Origin: Trebonia sp963774945
GTDB lineage: Bacteria; Actinomycetota; Actinomycetes; Streptosporangiales; Streptosporangiaceae
Direction of reading: 5' to 3'
NCBI GenBank assembly: GCA_963774945.1
Contig: CAVZHA010000005.1
Coordinates: 372,001-436,000 of the forward strand
Length of the DNA: 64,000 nt
The stretch's first letter is position 1. Each line of letters begins with the position of its first letter. Shown piece by piece: positions 49,101 through 58,999 of this stretch. The position numbers and the translations under genes are program-made. The notes beneath the pieces were generated by a model, which worked only from the letters and a program-made list of their open reading frames with translations, did no database searches and had not been told where the DNA came from.

Positions 49101-49675
49101 GGTGGGCACGTCGGCGGCAGGCGCGTCGGCGGCCGCCGCCGGCCCGACGATCGGGCTGTCCGGTATCACCGCCGCGACCCCCGGGCTGTCGGCCAGCGTC
49201 GCCACGGCCGAGCTCGGGACCCGAGCCGCGATGGCGTCAACCAGCCCGTACTTGTGCACGTCGGCCGCTCCCAGCTGCGCCAGCTGGTCGAGGTAGGGGG
49301 CCTGGGCGGCCTGAATAAGAGCAAATCTTTGGTCCGAACGGTCCCGGGCTCCGCCCCCGGCGGCCGGCTGGTCCTTGAGGAAGACGATGACCGGCACGGC
49401 CGCCTGGGCCGCGGCCGGCCCCGCACCCGCGGCCGGCCCCGCACCCGCGGCCGGCCCCGCACCCGCGGCCGGCCCCGCACCCGCGGCCGGCCCGCACCCG
49501 CGGCCGGCCCCGCACCCGCGGCCGCAGGTGATCTTGTCGCCGCCGCCGCCGCCGGGACCGAGGCCAGCGCGAGCGCCGCGCAGATCCCGGTGCCGACCAG
49601 CCCGGCCGCCCTTGCCCGTGCGTGGCCGCCCGCTGGTCCGTGTGCAGCGCCTCCGGCCCGTGAAATACCGCGCAT
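46087..49675 (-). CDS. Secreted subtilase-fold serine peptidase with sedolisin-like active-site motifs, frameshifted
   Basis: ATG 49675 starts a signal peptide (ARAAGLVGTGICAALALASVPAAAAA), followed by an AAGAGP repeat, a propeptide-like region (VIVFLKDQPAAGGG) and the catalytic domain (GVKVAFLADGIDPGNANL). The usual subtilisin HGTH is absent; in its place is GGEAFIDANAIAGQG, with E-x3-D as in sedolisins. The nucleophile is in GGTSESAPEVAGAAALV, again sedolisin-like. The C-terminal half has fibronectin-like Ig domains (WSVTVTNTGTKTQRVSVAGRGFTG) and ends IPYEYKVRG. Frame changes near 49490 (a 17-nt repeat unit), 49060, 47000, 46570 and 46325. About 1,190 residues, exported, no cell-wall anchor seen. 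Confidence 0.9.
49411..49518 (-). repeat. Six 18-bp tandem units encoding AAGAGP in the protease N-terminus
   Basis: The unit GCGGCCGGCCCCGCACCC repeats from 49411. The fifth unit (49483-49499) is 17 bases, lacking one C, which throws the signal peptide out of frame with the catalytic domain. This could be a consensus error or a real slippage-based ON/OFF switch. Confidence 0.85.
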
Positions 49676-49849
49676 CCGTTCGCCCCCGTTTGCGTGCGTG
49701 TGCATGCCATCGCGTCCTTGGCGAAAACCAGCCACGACCCGACACGATCGCACAGCAGCTTACGGAGAAATCAACGGTCATGCCCGAAAACACGCCGGCC
49801 TGAGCAGGATGTCTTCCCTGCTCAGGCCGGTGATTAAAACGTATGTCCG

Positions 49850-50608
49850 CTATGCCCCAGCAAGGAGCGGCGGGAGCGAGGAAACGGTCCGCTCGGCGTG
49901 GTGCATTTCCGCCGCCTCGACCAGGGCGCGGAACAGCCGGGGGTCGGTCCCCATCTCGGGGTGCCACTGAACGCCGACCAGGAACTCGCCCGGCGTGGTG
50001 GACTCGATGCCCTCGATGATGCCGTCGTCCGCCCACGCGACCGCCGTCAGGCCGGCCCCGACGATGTCCACCGCCTGGTGGTGGTGGGTCGGCACCTCGA
50101 AGAACTCTCCGCCCGGGAGGATCGACGAGATGATCGTGCCGCTGGTCACCCGCACCTTGTGGCGGCCGAAGCCGTCGGCCGGGCCGCTGTGGCCGTCGTG
50201 CCCCACGAGCTCGGGTACGTGCTGGTGGAGGGTGCCGCCGCAGGCGACGTTGAGCATCTGCGCGCCCCGGCAGATGCCGAGCAGCGGAACGCCCTGGCGG
50301 ACGCAGGCCTCGGCGACGGCCAGCTCCCAGGGGTCCCGGTCACCCGCGGTGACAACCGTCTGCGGGTGCTTGGGGGCGCCGTAGATGGCGGGGTCGATGT
50401 CGCCACCCCCGGCAATCACAAGGCCGTCTAGGACGGCCACGGTCGCCTCGGCTTCCGCCTCGTCGCCGCCGGGCGGGAGCAGGACCGGACGGCCCCCGTT
50501 GTTCCGGATGGACGTTACGTAACCGTACGGCAGCAGGGCACCCTCCTCCGACCAGCCACGCCAGTCGGCGTTGGTGTGGTACGTGGTGATGCCTATGGTC
50601 GGCGCCAT
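49850..50608 (-). CDS. PuuD-type gamma-glutamyl-gamma-aminobutyrate hydrolase (class I amidotransferase fold)
   Basis: Peptidase C26 family. MAPTIGITTYHTNADWRGW, AGGGDIDPAIYGAPKHPQT, nucleophile LLGICRGAQMLNVACGGTLHQHVP, and the His-Glu pair in VGVQWHPEMGTDPRLFRALVEAA. ATG 50608 has AAGGGGAC seven bases upstream; further upstream codons are not conserved. 252 residues, intact. It hydrolyses gamma-glutamylated amines in putrescine or related catabolism. No other puu genes are nearby, so the substrate is uncertain. Cytosolic. Confidence 0.92.
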   Translation of the reverse strand: MAPTIGITTYHTNADWRGWSEEGALLPYGYVTSIRNNGGRPVLLPPGGDEAEAEATVAVLDGLVIAGGGDIDPAIYGAPKHPQTVVTAGDRDPWELAVAEACVRQGVPLLGICRGAQMLNVACGGTLHQHVPELVGHDGHSGPADGFGRHKVRVTSGTIISSILPGGEFFEVPTHHHQAVDIVGAGLTAVAWADDGIIEGIESTTPGEFLVGVQWHPEMGTDPRLFRALVEAAEMHHAERTVSSLPPLLAGA

Positions 50609-50883
50609 TTGTCCCCTTCTGTGATAGAAGCGCACCGAATCACCTTCAGGCCCCCCAACTACGACCGGTGAGAAGACAACCTCGGAACTCCCGGTGCTCC
50701 GTTGGCCCGAGGCGACGACCCCCCGTAACCCCCCCGAGGGATAATTTCAGCTGGGGAAGGTGGGCGAGATGCCGAAAATAGAGGTTACTAGCGTTGCGCC
50801 CGCGATTGCTGCCGATCGCAGATACTTACCCAACGTAACCGACGCTATGTGGAGCGCGGTTGCCCGTCGTGTCAGCCCGCTCG

Positions 50884-53322
50884 CTAGCGCCACCAGGGCC
50901 GGCTGCGGACCTCGCCCATGTGCAGCGCGGGCTCGCTCACCGTCTGGGCGCTCTTGCTCAGATGGTGCAGGTGCTCCTGAACCCAGAGCAGGTGCGGGTG
51001 CGCGAGCTCATCGGCCACCGGGAGCACGCTGGCCTCGTGATTACCGTCGGTAACAGCGGCATTCCCGCCGTCGCCGTCACGGACGCCTGCCCCGCCGTCC
51101 CCGCCGTCGCCCGCCGACCGCGCTCCCGCCAACGCCGACGCCGACGCCCCTGCCGACGCCGCTGACGGCCGTCACCGGCTGCCTGGGCACGGCCGCCGCC
51201 ACGATCGCGGGCGCGGGAATCTCCGTCAGCTCACCCGGTCCCGGACGGCTCACCTCGCCCGCCACCGCGTCGTAGAACCCGGCCAGCCCCTCGGCCGCGA
51301 GCCTGAGGCTGGTGCAGGCAGGCGCGCCCTCGTACTCGTCCGAGCCCTGCAGCGGCACGCAGGCGCTCCACCGCCCGGCTTCCTGATCGGGCCCGTGGCC
51401 GTTGGCCTCGGCCGGACCGCCGGCCGCAGCGTGGCCAGGCTGTGCGCGGTCAGCCGGAGCCGGGTCGAGGCGTTGACCAGCGTCCACAGGTCCTCCTTGG
51501 TCAGCCGCTTGCTGCCCTGCTCGGTCAGGAAACCGCGGACCGCGTCGTCCAGCCTGATGGCCGCGCCCGAGGCAGCGATCGACGCTGCGGGCGGCACCAT
51601 CACCTCGCTCAACGCCCAGTCGACCGCCTGGGTCAGGAACGCCGCCCCGGACCGGAACGAGTCGGCCAGGTCGGTGCTGACCACCGCCACCACCCCGCGC
51701 GGCCACAGCAGCACGCCGACCGCGAAGCTCACGGCGCAGCCGATCGCCACGTCCTCGACCCGCAGCAGCCCGACCGTCCAGCCGACCGGGTCGAGCAGGT
51801 TGAACAGCACCACCACGGTGACGGTGAACGCCGCCTGCCCGACCAGGAACGGCGTGGTGCCCGGCGCGTACGCGGCGATCAGCACCGCCACCGGGAACAC
51901 CGCCCACAGCGCGTCCGGATTGGTCCCGATCCCGACCAGCAGGGCCGCGCCGATTACGAACCCGACCACGGTGCCCGCCAGCCCCCGCCACGCCGTCGAC
52001 CCGGTCGCCGAGGCGCTGGTCCGCAGCACCGACAGGGTGCCGAGGACGACCCAGAACGCGTGCTGGACCCCGGACGCGTCGGCCACCGCGACGGCCGCCG
52101 CCATCGCGATCGCCGCTCGCAGCGAGTTGAGGAACCAGACCGAGCGGACCGACGCGTGCCGCCGCACCAGCGTCGCCGCCGCCGTGGCCGAGGCGGCCCC
52201 GGGGGCGCGCGCGAGCACGGCGGCGGCCCTGGCCGGCACCGTCCCCGGCTCGGCCCCGGGCGACTCGTACCAGTGCCGCCGCGCGGCCTCGATCGTCTCC
52301 GCCGACGCCCGGTGGCTGACGATCAGCGCGTCGGCGGCGACCGACCGGGCCACCACCGAGAGCGCCTGCGCGTGCACCGCCTGCGCGGCCGCGACCCGCG
52401 CGTCCGCCTCGCCCACCCGGCCGGACAGTTCGCTGAGGTGCTCGGCCGACGCCGCCCGGGCGCTCTCGACCGCGTTGAAGTCAGGCTCCGCGTCCCGGCC
52501 GGTGAGCAGCGCCTGGGTGTCGCCGAAGAGGTCGGCCGAGCGCAGCAGCAGCGCCCGGTCCTGCGGGCAGCCCTGGGTCAGGTCGATGTGCCCGTCGAAC
52601 GCCTCGGCGATCTGGGTCGAGCTCCACTCGAGGAGCTGCACCATGCTGCCGAGGGCCTGGTCGGAGGTGGCGAGCCCGGTCGGCCGGTACGGCGCCGCGG
52701 TGAACGCCGCCCGCAGCCGGTCCTTGGCCGCCATCATCGCGTCGTGGCTGGTCACCTCGCCCGCCGCGGCCGCCCGGACCCGGCTCGCGAGTTCGCCCGA
52801 CAGGTCGGCGACGGCGGCCCGCAGCCGGTTGGCCGGGGCCGGCGGTGACAGCAGCAGCACCGCGATGGTGCCCGCCGCCGACGCCAGCCACCAGCCTTCC
52901 AGCCGGCTGGGCAGGTCGGCCGCGCCGCCGACCGAGACGACCGGCAGCACGTAGGCGAACATGGCCGCTATGGTGCCCGAGGCCGGATTGGGGCCGATGA
53001 TCCCGGCGAAGAAGATCGCGAACGTGACCGGGAGCGTGACCACCGCCGCGATCCAGGCCGTCCCGCTGACCAGCGTGCCGATGATCAGCGCGAGGCTGCC
53101 GACCACGGCGAGGCCGACGTGCCCGGCCAGCTTGTCCTTCCTGGTCCCCCCGAAGGCGGCCACGACCAGCGTCGCGAAGCCGCCGAAGGTGGCGAACAGC
53201 GTCATCTGCGGGTCGCCGATCACCTTCAGGCAGATCGCGAACAGCGCCGGGACGACGAGCGTCGCCCGCAACGCGCGCAGTCCGGCCTGCTTGGTCCACA
53301 GAGGCTTCCACCAAGGGCGCAT
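50884..53322 (-). CDS. FUSC-family membrane protein (aromatic acid exporter-like), frameshifted at the C-terminus
   Basis: Two membrane halves. The first is LRALRATLVVPALFAICLKVIGDPQMTLFATFGGFATLVVAAFGGTR with about six TMs. A cytoplasmic helical region of about 200 residues follows. The second is VRSVWFLNSLRAAIAMAAAVAVADASGVQHAFWVVLGTLSVLRTSASATGSTAWRG, the FUSC signature, with about six TMs. The long frame ends at 51250, but the sequence continues in other frames as CTSLRLAAEGLAGFYDAVAGEVSRPG and then ELAHPHLLWVQEHLHHLSKSAQTVSEPALHMGEVRSRPWWR, ending at 50884. Frame changes near 51310 and 51130. Possibly exports aromatic acids or anchors envelope complexes. Confidence 0.88.
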
Positions 53323-53366
53323 GGGCGTTAATCCTACGTACCTGGGACAGGCTGGGGCCAGTGGGG

Positions 53367-54789
53367 CTAAGGGTCGGCCGGGCTGGGCAGGTCGACCTCG
53401 ACCGTCAGCCCGCCCCCGGGGGTGTCGGCCAGCCTGATCGTCCCGCCGTTGGCGGTCACCAGGCGGTGCACGATGGCGAGGCCGAGCCCGGTGCCGTTCT
53501 GGCTGCCGGTGGTGTACCGCAGGAACGCGCGCGCCCGCTCCTGGGCGGTCATCCCCGGGCCGTCGTCGGCCACCGTCAGCAGCGTCCCGGTCTCGGTCGC
53601 GGCGGCCGAGATGCGGATGGAGCCGCCGACCGCGCCCGCGCCCGGCTCGGTGAGCGCGTCGATCGCGTTGTCGATCAGGTTGTCGAGGATCTGCTCCAGG
53701 TGCCCGGCGCCGAGCGCGACCATCGGCCGCCCGGTCAGGGCGTCCTTGCCCGGGTCGGCGCTCGCCTCGGCGATGAGCTTCACGTCGTGGCCGTCGGCGA
53801 CCGGCTGCCAGGCCGCGACCCGCTCGGCGACCGCCTCGAGCACGTCGATGGTCTCAAGCTGCTCGGTCATCGCCTCCGCCCGGGCGGTGGCGAGCAGCCC
53901 GTCGACCAGTCGTGACAGCCGGGCGATCTCCTCCTGCGCGCCGGCCAGCTCGGCCGCCGTGGCGGGGGAGGCGTCGGTGGCGAGCAGGTCGAGCCGGAGC
54001 CGGAGCGCGGTCAGCGGGGTGCGGAGCTGGTGCGAGGCGTCGGCCAGCATCGCCCGGTGGCCGTGCACCAGGGCCTCAAGCCGTCCGGCCATCATGTTGA
54101 AGGTGGCCGCCATCCGGCGCAGCTCCGGCGGGCCGTACCGGGTCGCGGCGCGGACGGTGAGATCGCCGTCGGCGATCTTGCCCGCGGCGGTGTCGAGCCG
54201 CGCCAGCGGCCGGCTGACCCAGCGGGCGAGGTAGATCGCCACCAGCACGGCTGCCGCGAGCGCGGCGCCTGCCAGCACGATCAGGTACAGCCAGAGGTTG
54301 GCGATGTTCTGGTTGAGCGGGCCGGTCGGCCGCTCAAGGACGACGGTTCCGATCGGGACGCCGGCCAGCTTCCCGGTGCCGTCGACCGGTCGCCACCGCG
54401 TAGACCGCGTTCTTGGTCAGCTCGGTGGTGGTGGGGCTCGACTGGCTGCCCGCCTCGGCCAGCAGCCTCTTATAGGCGCTGTACGGCGGCGCGCCGTGCG
54501 ACAGCCGGGGCACGCGATCGCCCTGATGGTTCAGCACCACCACTTGGTCGCTGTCGCGCCCGGCGTCCTGCATCGCCTCCGACAGCGCCACGAAGTCGGC
54601 GTGGTCCTCGTGCCCGCCGGTCTGCAGCGGCCCCCGCGCCAGCAGCGCGATCGACCTGGCCGTCCCGGCGGTGTCCTGGACGAACGCGTCCCGCTCGTGG
54701 GCGATGGCGCCGAGCGCGAGCGGAACCACCGCCGCGATGAGGACCGCGGCAGTCAGCAGCACCAGCGCCAGCGCGATCCGCCTGGTCAC
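53367..54789 (-). CDS. Sensor histidine kinase, one frameshift
   Basis: N-terminal TM (IALALVLLTAAVLIAAVVPLAL), an extracytoplasmic sensor of about 110 residues (GTARSIALLARGPLQTGG..., YSAYKRLLAEAG) and a second TM (LIVLAGAALAAAVLVAIYLARW). A HAMP linker is followed by H-box MLADASHQLRTPLTALRLRL with the phospho-His, N-box LDNLIDNAIDAL and G-boxes DDGPGM and GTGLGLAIVHRLV. A frame change near 54375 separates the sensor from the second TM. It is partnered with the OmpR-type regulator upstream (111-bp gap). ATG 54789. Inner membrane; the stimulus is unknown. Confidence 0.95.
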
Positions 54790-54803
54790 GGCCCGGTCCG
54801 CCC

Positions 54804-54837
54804 GCTCACACGCTCGCCCCGCTCACACGCTCGCCCC
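54804..54837. repeat. 17-bp tandem repeat between the response regulator and kinase genes
   Basis: GCTCACACGCTCGCCCC occurs at 54804-54820 and 54821-54837, with weaker echoes of ACGCTCGCCC to about 54890. Non-coding spacer in the two-component operon. Confidence 0.75.
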
Positions 54838-54900
54838 GGCCGCGTTCCCGCCCGGTTACGCCCTCGCCCAGGTCAAACGCTCGCCCTGGTCGCCGCCCGG

Positions 54901-55620
54901 TCACGCTTGCTGGCCCCCGGCGATCGTGTCCCCGGCCGACAAGGCCTCCCGGTCCGCCAGCCGGAAGCCGTGGCCGTAGACGGTCTCGATCAGCGCCGGG
55001 TCGCCGAGCTTGCGGCGCAGCGCCGCCAGGTGCACGTCGAGCACCTTGGTGGGCCCGTACCAGTGCTCGTCCCAGGCCCGCTCGACGATCTCCTGCCTGC
55101 TGATCAGCCGGCCCGGGTCGGTGATCAGGCACTCCAGGATCGCGAACTCCTTCGGGGTCAGCGCCACGTCGGTGCCGGACATCGTCACCCGCCGGGTTCG
55201 CAGGTCGACGGTGAGCGGCCCGTGCCGCAGCGCCTCGCCCCCGGTCGAGCCCGGCCGCTGGCCGCGCCGCAGCACCGCCCTGATCCGGGCCAGCAACTCG
55301 GCCAGCCCGAACGGCTTGACCAGGTAGTCGTCGGCGCCCTCGTCGAGCGCGAGCACCCGGTCGGCCTCCTCGCCGCGGGCGGTCACCACGATGATCGCGG
55401 TGTCAGAGTCCGCCCGCAGACGCCTGCAGACGTCGATGCCGTCCAGGTCGGGCAGCCCGAGGTCGAGCAGCACGACGTCAAACGGCGGCCGCCGAAGTGC
55501 CTCGGCGCCCATGGCGACGCTGTCGGCGGTGTACCCGGCCCGTTCGAGGCCGCGGACCAGTTGCGTTGCGATGCCCGGGTCGTCTTCGACCACGAGCACG
55601 GATACCTGCGGAGAGCTCAC
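54901..55620 (-). CDS. OmpR-family response regulator
   Basis: Receiver domain VSVLVVEDDPGIATQLVRGLERAGYTADS with acidic pocket ED and phospho-acceptor in DVVLLDLGLPDLDG, switch residues VVTARGE and VKPFGLAELLARI, then a winged helix (GPLTVDLRTRRVTMSG... LTPKEFAILECLITDPGRLISRQEIVERAWDEHW... VHLAALRRKLGDPALIETVYGHGFRL). GTG 55620 (VSSPQVSVLVV) is preferred. A TACGGTATATGC stretch lies immediately upstream, hinting at a leaderless transcript. First gene of the pair with the kinase; intact. Confidence 0.95.
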   Translation of the reverse strand: MSSPQVSVLVVEDDPGIATQLVRGLERAGYTADSVAMGAEALRRPPFDVVLLDLGLPDLDGIDVCRRLRADSDTAIIVVTARGEEADRVLALDEGADDYLVKPFGLAELLARIRAVLRRGQRPGSTGGEALRHGPLTVDLRTRRVTMSGTDVALTPKEFAILECLITDPGRLISRQEIVERAWDEHWYGPTKVLDVHLAALRRKLGDPALIETVYGHGFRLADREALSAGDTIAGGQQA

Positions 55621-55975
55621 GCATATACCGTAGGTCGCCAACCCCGCCAGACCTAAATCGGGGACTATTTTTAGTAATTTGTGAAGATTGCAACCCCACT
55701 GGTCACACCCGTTGGCGACAAGCTGATTCGACTCGAGAGCGTGTGCAGTTCGGATCGCCGGCGTGCCCCCAACGACCCACGATCACGCTCCAAGCCCGCC
55801 CAGCGCCGCCACAACGACCCACGATCACCCGCCAACGCCCCGAACCAGGCCCTAGCCAACTGCTCGACTCACCCCAAGGCGGCCGCCCCCACCCGCCCGC
55901 TTCTCCGCCAACCCTGTGACGTGCCTGGCTAACGAGACGAAACGCGCCCGTAACGCGCATCGCGATGATTGAAGA
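55621..55975. other. 355-bp divergent gap with short direct repeats
   Basis: No gene seen. AACGACCCACGATCAC occurs twice (about 55780 and 55813) and GTGCAGTTCGG-type sequence once. It separates the response regulator promoter from the glycoside hydrolase start. Confidence 0.35.
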
Positions 55976-57797
55976 ATGGACCACTCGCGCATCGGGCCGC
56001 CGCAGGGCTACCTGCCGATCGAGGAGCACGGGATCGTCGGCGACCTGCGCACGGTCGCCCTCGTCGGCACCGACGGCACCGTCGACTGGTACTGCCCGTC
56101 CCGGTTCGACGCCCCGTCGCTCTTCGGCGCGCTGCTCGACGCGCGCAAGGGCGGCTACTTCTCGCTGCTCCAGCCGCACCGGCTACGCCAGGCCGAAGCA
56201 GCTCTACCTGCCCGACACCAACATCCTGCTGACCCGGTTCCACGGCAAGGAGGCGGTCGGCGAGGTCATCGACTTCATGGTGCCCGAGACGAGATCGACC
56301 GGGCAGGGCCCGCGACCTGCTGGTCCGGCAGGCCGCGCGGTCCGCGGCCGGGCCACCTTCGAGCTGGCCTGCCACCCGGCGTTCGACTACGGCCGGTCCG
56401 CCCACGAGGTCCAGATCGTCCAGGGGGTCGGCGCCGTCTTCACCTCCGCCGCTCGGCCGGGCGGTGCTGCGCACCAACGTCGCCGCTGAAGGCGGAGGAG
56501 AACGGCGTCGCCGCCTACGTTCACCCTCGACGAGGGCGAGAGCGTCAACTTCCACCTGGAGTGGAACGGCGAGGTCCGGCCGATCGCCGACGGCGAGACC
56601 GAGGAGCTGTTCACCACGGACCCAGGAGTTCTGGCAGAGCTGGGTCGCCCAGTCGCGCTACCGCGGCCGCTGGCGCGAGATGGTGCAGCGGTCCGCGCTC
56701 GCGCTGAAGCTGCTCGTCTACCACCCGACCGGCGCGCTGGTCGCCGCGCCGACCACGTCGCTGCCGGAGGAACCGGGCGGCAGCCGCAACTGGGACTACC
56801 GCTACGCCTGGCTGCGCGACGCCTCGTTCACCGTCTACGCGCTGATGCGGCTCGGCTTCCTCGAGGAGGCCGCGAGCTTCATGGACTGGGTCCAGAAGCG
56901 CTGCGAGACCGCGACCGCCGAGCGCGACGTCATGATCATGTACTCCGTCGACGGCAGCGAGCACATCCCCGAGATGATCCTCGACCACCTGGACGGCTAC
57001 AACGGGGCGCGGCCGGTGCGGATCGGCAACGGCGCGGTCGGCCAGCGGCAGCTCGACGTCTACGGCGAGATCATGGACTCGGTGTACCTGTACAACCGGG
57101 AGGAGCCGATCTCCTACGACCTGTGGACCGGCCTGTCCAAGCGGCTGGACTGGCTGACCAAGCACTGGGAGGAGCCGGACGAGGGCATCTGGGAGATCCG
57201 CGGCCCGCGCCAGCGGTTCACCTACTCCGCGCTGATGACCTGGGTCGCCTTCGAGCGGGCGCGGCGCCTGGCCCGCGACCGCGGCCTGCCCGCCCCGGTC
57301 GAGCGCTGGCGCAAGCTGGCCGCGCAGGCCTACCGGTTCGTCCAGGAGTCGTGCTGGGACCCGGAGCTGCGGCACCTACGTCATGTACCCGGGCAGCCAG
57401 CTGCTCGACGCCTCGCTGCTGGTCATGCCGCTGGTGAAGTTCGCCGGCCCGACCGACCCGCGCTTCCTCGCCACCCTCGACCGGATCAGCGCCGAGCTGG
57501 TCTCCGACAGCCTCGTCAACCGCTACGCGCTCACCGGCGTGGACGGCATCGCCGACGGCGAGGGCACGTTCAACCTGTGCTCGTTCTGGTACGTCGAGGC
57601 GCTCACCCGGGCCGGCCGGGTCCGCGAGGCCCGGATGGTCTTCGAGAAGATGCTCACCTACGCCAACCACCTGGGCCTGTACGCCGAGCAGATCGGCGCA
57701 CTCCGGCGAGGCGCTCGGCAACTTCCCCCAGGCCTTCACCCACCTGGCCCTGATCAGCGCCGCCGTCAACCTCGACGAGGCCCTCGACCGCCGCTGA
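55976..57797 (+). CDS. Glycoside hydrolase family 15 (glucoamylase/trehalase-like), frameshifted
   Basis: MDHSRIGPPQGYLPIEEHGIVGDLRTVALVGTDGTVDWYCPSRFDAPSLFGALLD is the standard N-terminal beta domain. The (alpha/alpha)6 barrel shows GSRNWDYRYAWLRDASFTVYALMRLG, RIGNGAVGQRQLDVYGEIMDSVYLYN, EEPDEGIWEIRGPRQRFTYSALMTWVAFERA with the probable catalytic Glu, and DGEGTFNLCSFWYVEAL. Breaks near 56190, 56300, 56458, 56490, 56520, 56622, 57372 and 57705. About 600 residues. Actinobacterial members hydrolyse trehalose or alpha-glucans. No signal peptide, so cytosolic. Confidence 0.92.
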
Positions 57798-57807
57798 CCC
57801 CGAATCT

Positions 57808-58917
57808 TCAGTGCGGCATCCGCAGCACCGGCTTGATGACGTCGCCCGCGTGCGACGCCTCGAACGCCTCGTTCACCCGCTCGAGCGGAAAGACCTCGAT
57901 CAGCCGGTCATAGGGGAACCGCCCCTGCTTGTTCAGCGTGATCAGCGCGTTGATCAGCGACGCCGACCGCCCCTCGCCGCCCAGCGTGCCGATCACCCGC
58001 TTGCCCCACAGCGTCGACATGTGATCGAGCGCGAACGTCGCCCCGGCCGGCGCCCCGCCGATCAGCGTCACCGTGCCCCGCATCCCGACCGAGTCGGCCG
58101 CCTGCCGCAGCACGTCGACGTTGCCGGTGCAGTCGAGGCTGAAGTCGGCCGGCCCGCCGCAGATCTCGTGCACCGCCGCCACCGGGTCGACCCCGGCCTC
58201 CGAGACATCGATAGTCTCCGTGGCGCCGAGTGAGCGCGCCAGCGACAGCCGCGACGCCAGGCGGTCGACCGCGATGATCGACGTCGCCGCGGTCAGCCGG
58301 GCCGCCATCACCGCGGAAAGCCCGACCGCCCCGGCGCCGTAGATGACGACGGACGACCCCGCCCCCGGCCGCAGCGCGTTCAGCACCGCCCCCGCCCCGG
58401 TCGAGATCCCGCACGCGAGCGGCCCGAGCAGCTCAACGTCCGCCGACGGGTCCACCACCACCAGCGCGTTAGCGGCGCAGATCGAGTACGACGCGAACGA
58501 CGACTGCCCGAAGAAGTGGCTGTTCAAAACCGACCCGTCCAGCCGCCGCAGCGCCGTGGTCCCGTCCGCCCGCCCGCCCCGTAGCACCAGCGGCCCCAGG
58601 TCCAGACAGTACCGAGGCTGCCCCTCCAGGCAGTTCCGGCACGTCCCGCACCACGGCCAGCCGATCACCACCTTGTCCCCGACAGCCACATTGGTAACGC
58701 CGGGCCCAACGGCAGCAACGATCCCGGCACCCTCGTGCCCGAGCACCCCCGGCGCAGGAAACGGCATGTCACCGTCGCGCGCGATCGCGTCGGTATGACA
58801 CACGCCGCTCGCCACGACCTTCACCAGCGCCTCACCCGGCCCAGGCGGGTCAACCTCCACCTCAGCCACGCTCAACGGGCTGAACAGCTTCTCGAAAACC
58901 GCCGCAGTAGCGCGCAT
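57808..58917 (-). CDS. Zinc-dependent alcohol dehydrogenase (aryl/class III-like)
   Basis: MRATAAVFEKLFSPLSVAEVEVDPPGPGEALVKV, catalytic zinc ligands in SGVCHTDAIARDGDMPFPAPGVLGHEGAG, structural zinc cysteines in CGTCRNCLEGQPRYC, and Rossmann fold SVVIYGAGAVGLSAVMAARL with IAVDRLASR, the Asp suggesting NAD. It ends GDVIKPVLRMPH. 369 residues, intact. ATG 58917 fits the family; the frame opens further upstream through the 58950-58987 palindrome but that part is not conserved. Oxidises primary or aromatic alcohols. Near an esterase and a Baeyer-Villiger monooxygenase on the same strand, which could form a small ketone/ester catabolic set. Confidence 0.93.
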   Translation of the reverse strand: MRATAAVFEKLFSPLSVAEVEVDPPGPGEALVKVVASGVCHTDAIARDGDMPFPAPGVLGHEGAGIVAAVGPGVTNVAVGDKVVIGWPWCGTCRNCLEGQPRYCLDLGPLVLRGGRADGTTALRRLDGSVLNSHFFGQSSFASYSICAANALVVVDPSADVELLGPLACGISTGAGAVLNALRPGAGSSVVIYGAGAVGLSAVMAARLTAATSIIAVDRLASRLSLARSLGATETIDVSEAGVDPVAAVHEICGGPADFSLDCTGNVDVLRQAADSVGMRGTVTLIGGAPAGATFALDHMSTLWGKRVIGTLGGEGRSASLINALITLNKQGRFPYDRLIEVFPLERVNEAFEASHAGDVIKPVLRMPH

Positions 58918-58949
58918 CGTCACCGACTCCCTAGCTCGAGGCCTGATAG

Positions 58950-58987
58950 TGGATCGTTGTGTACACCCGGATGTACACAACGATCCA
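58950..58987. promoter_or_regulatory. 16-bp-arm perfect palindrome upstream of the alcohol dehydrogenase
   Basis: TGGATCGTTGTGTACA (58950-58965) and its exact complement (58972-58987) are separated by CCCGGA. It lies 33-70 bases upstream of the dehydrogenase start and 13 bases after the esterase stop. It could be an operator (two TGTACA boxes) or the esterase terminator; no U-tract is present. Confidence 0.6.
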
Positions 58988-58999
58988 CCGTCACCGAAT

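Noticed and set aside
50760..51165. Plus-strand small genes beginning MGEMPKIEV or MPVVSARSL
   Set aside because: The minus strand in the same place encodes the FUSC C-terminus (HPHLLWVQEHLHHL... RPWWR), which is more protein-like; the plus frames have no recognisable motif.
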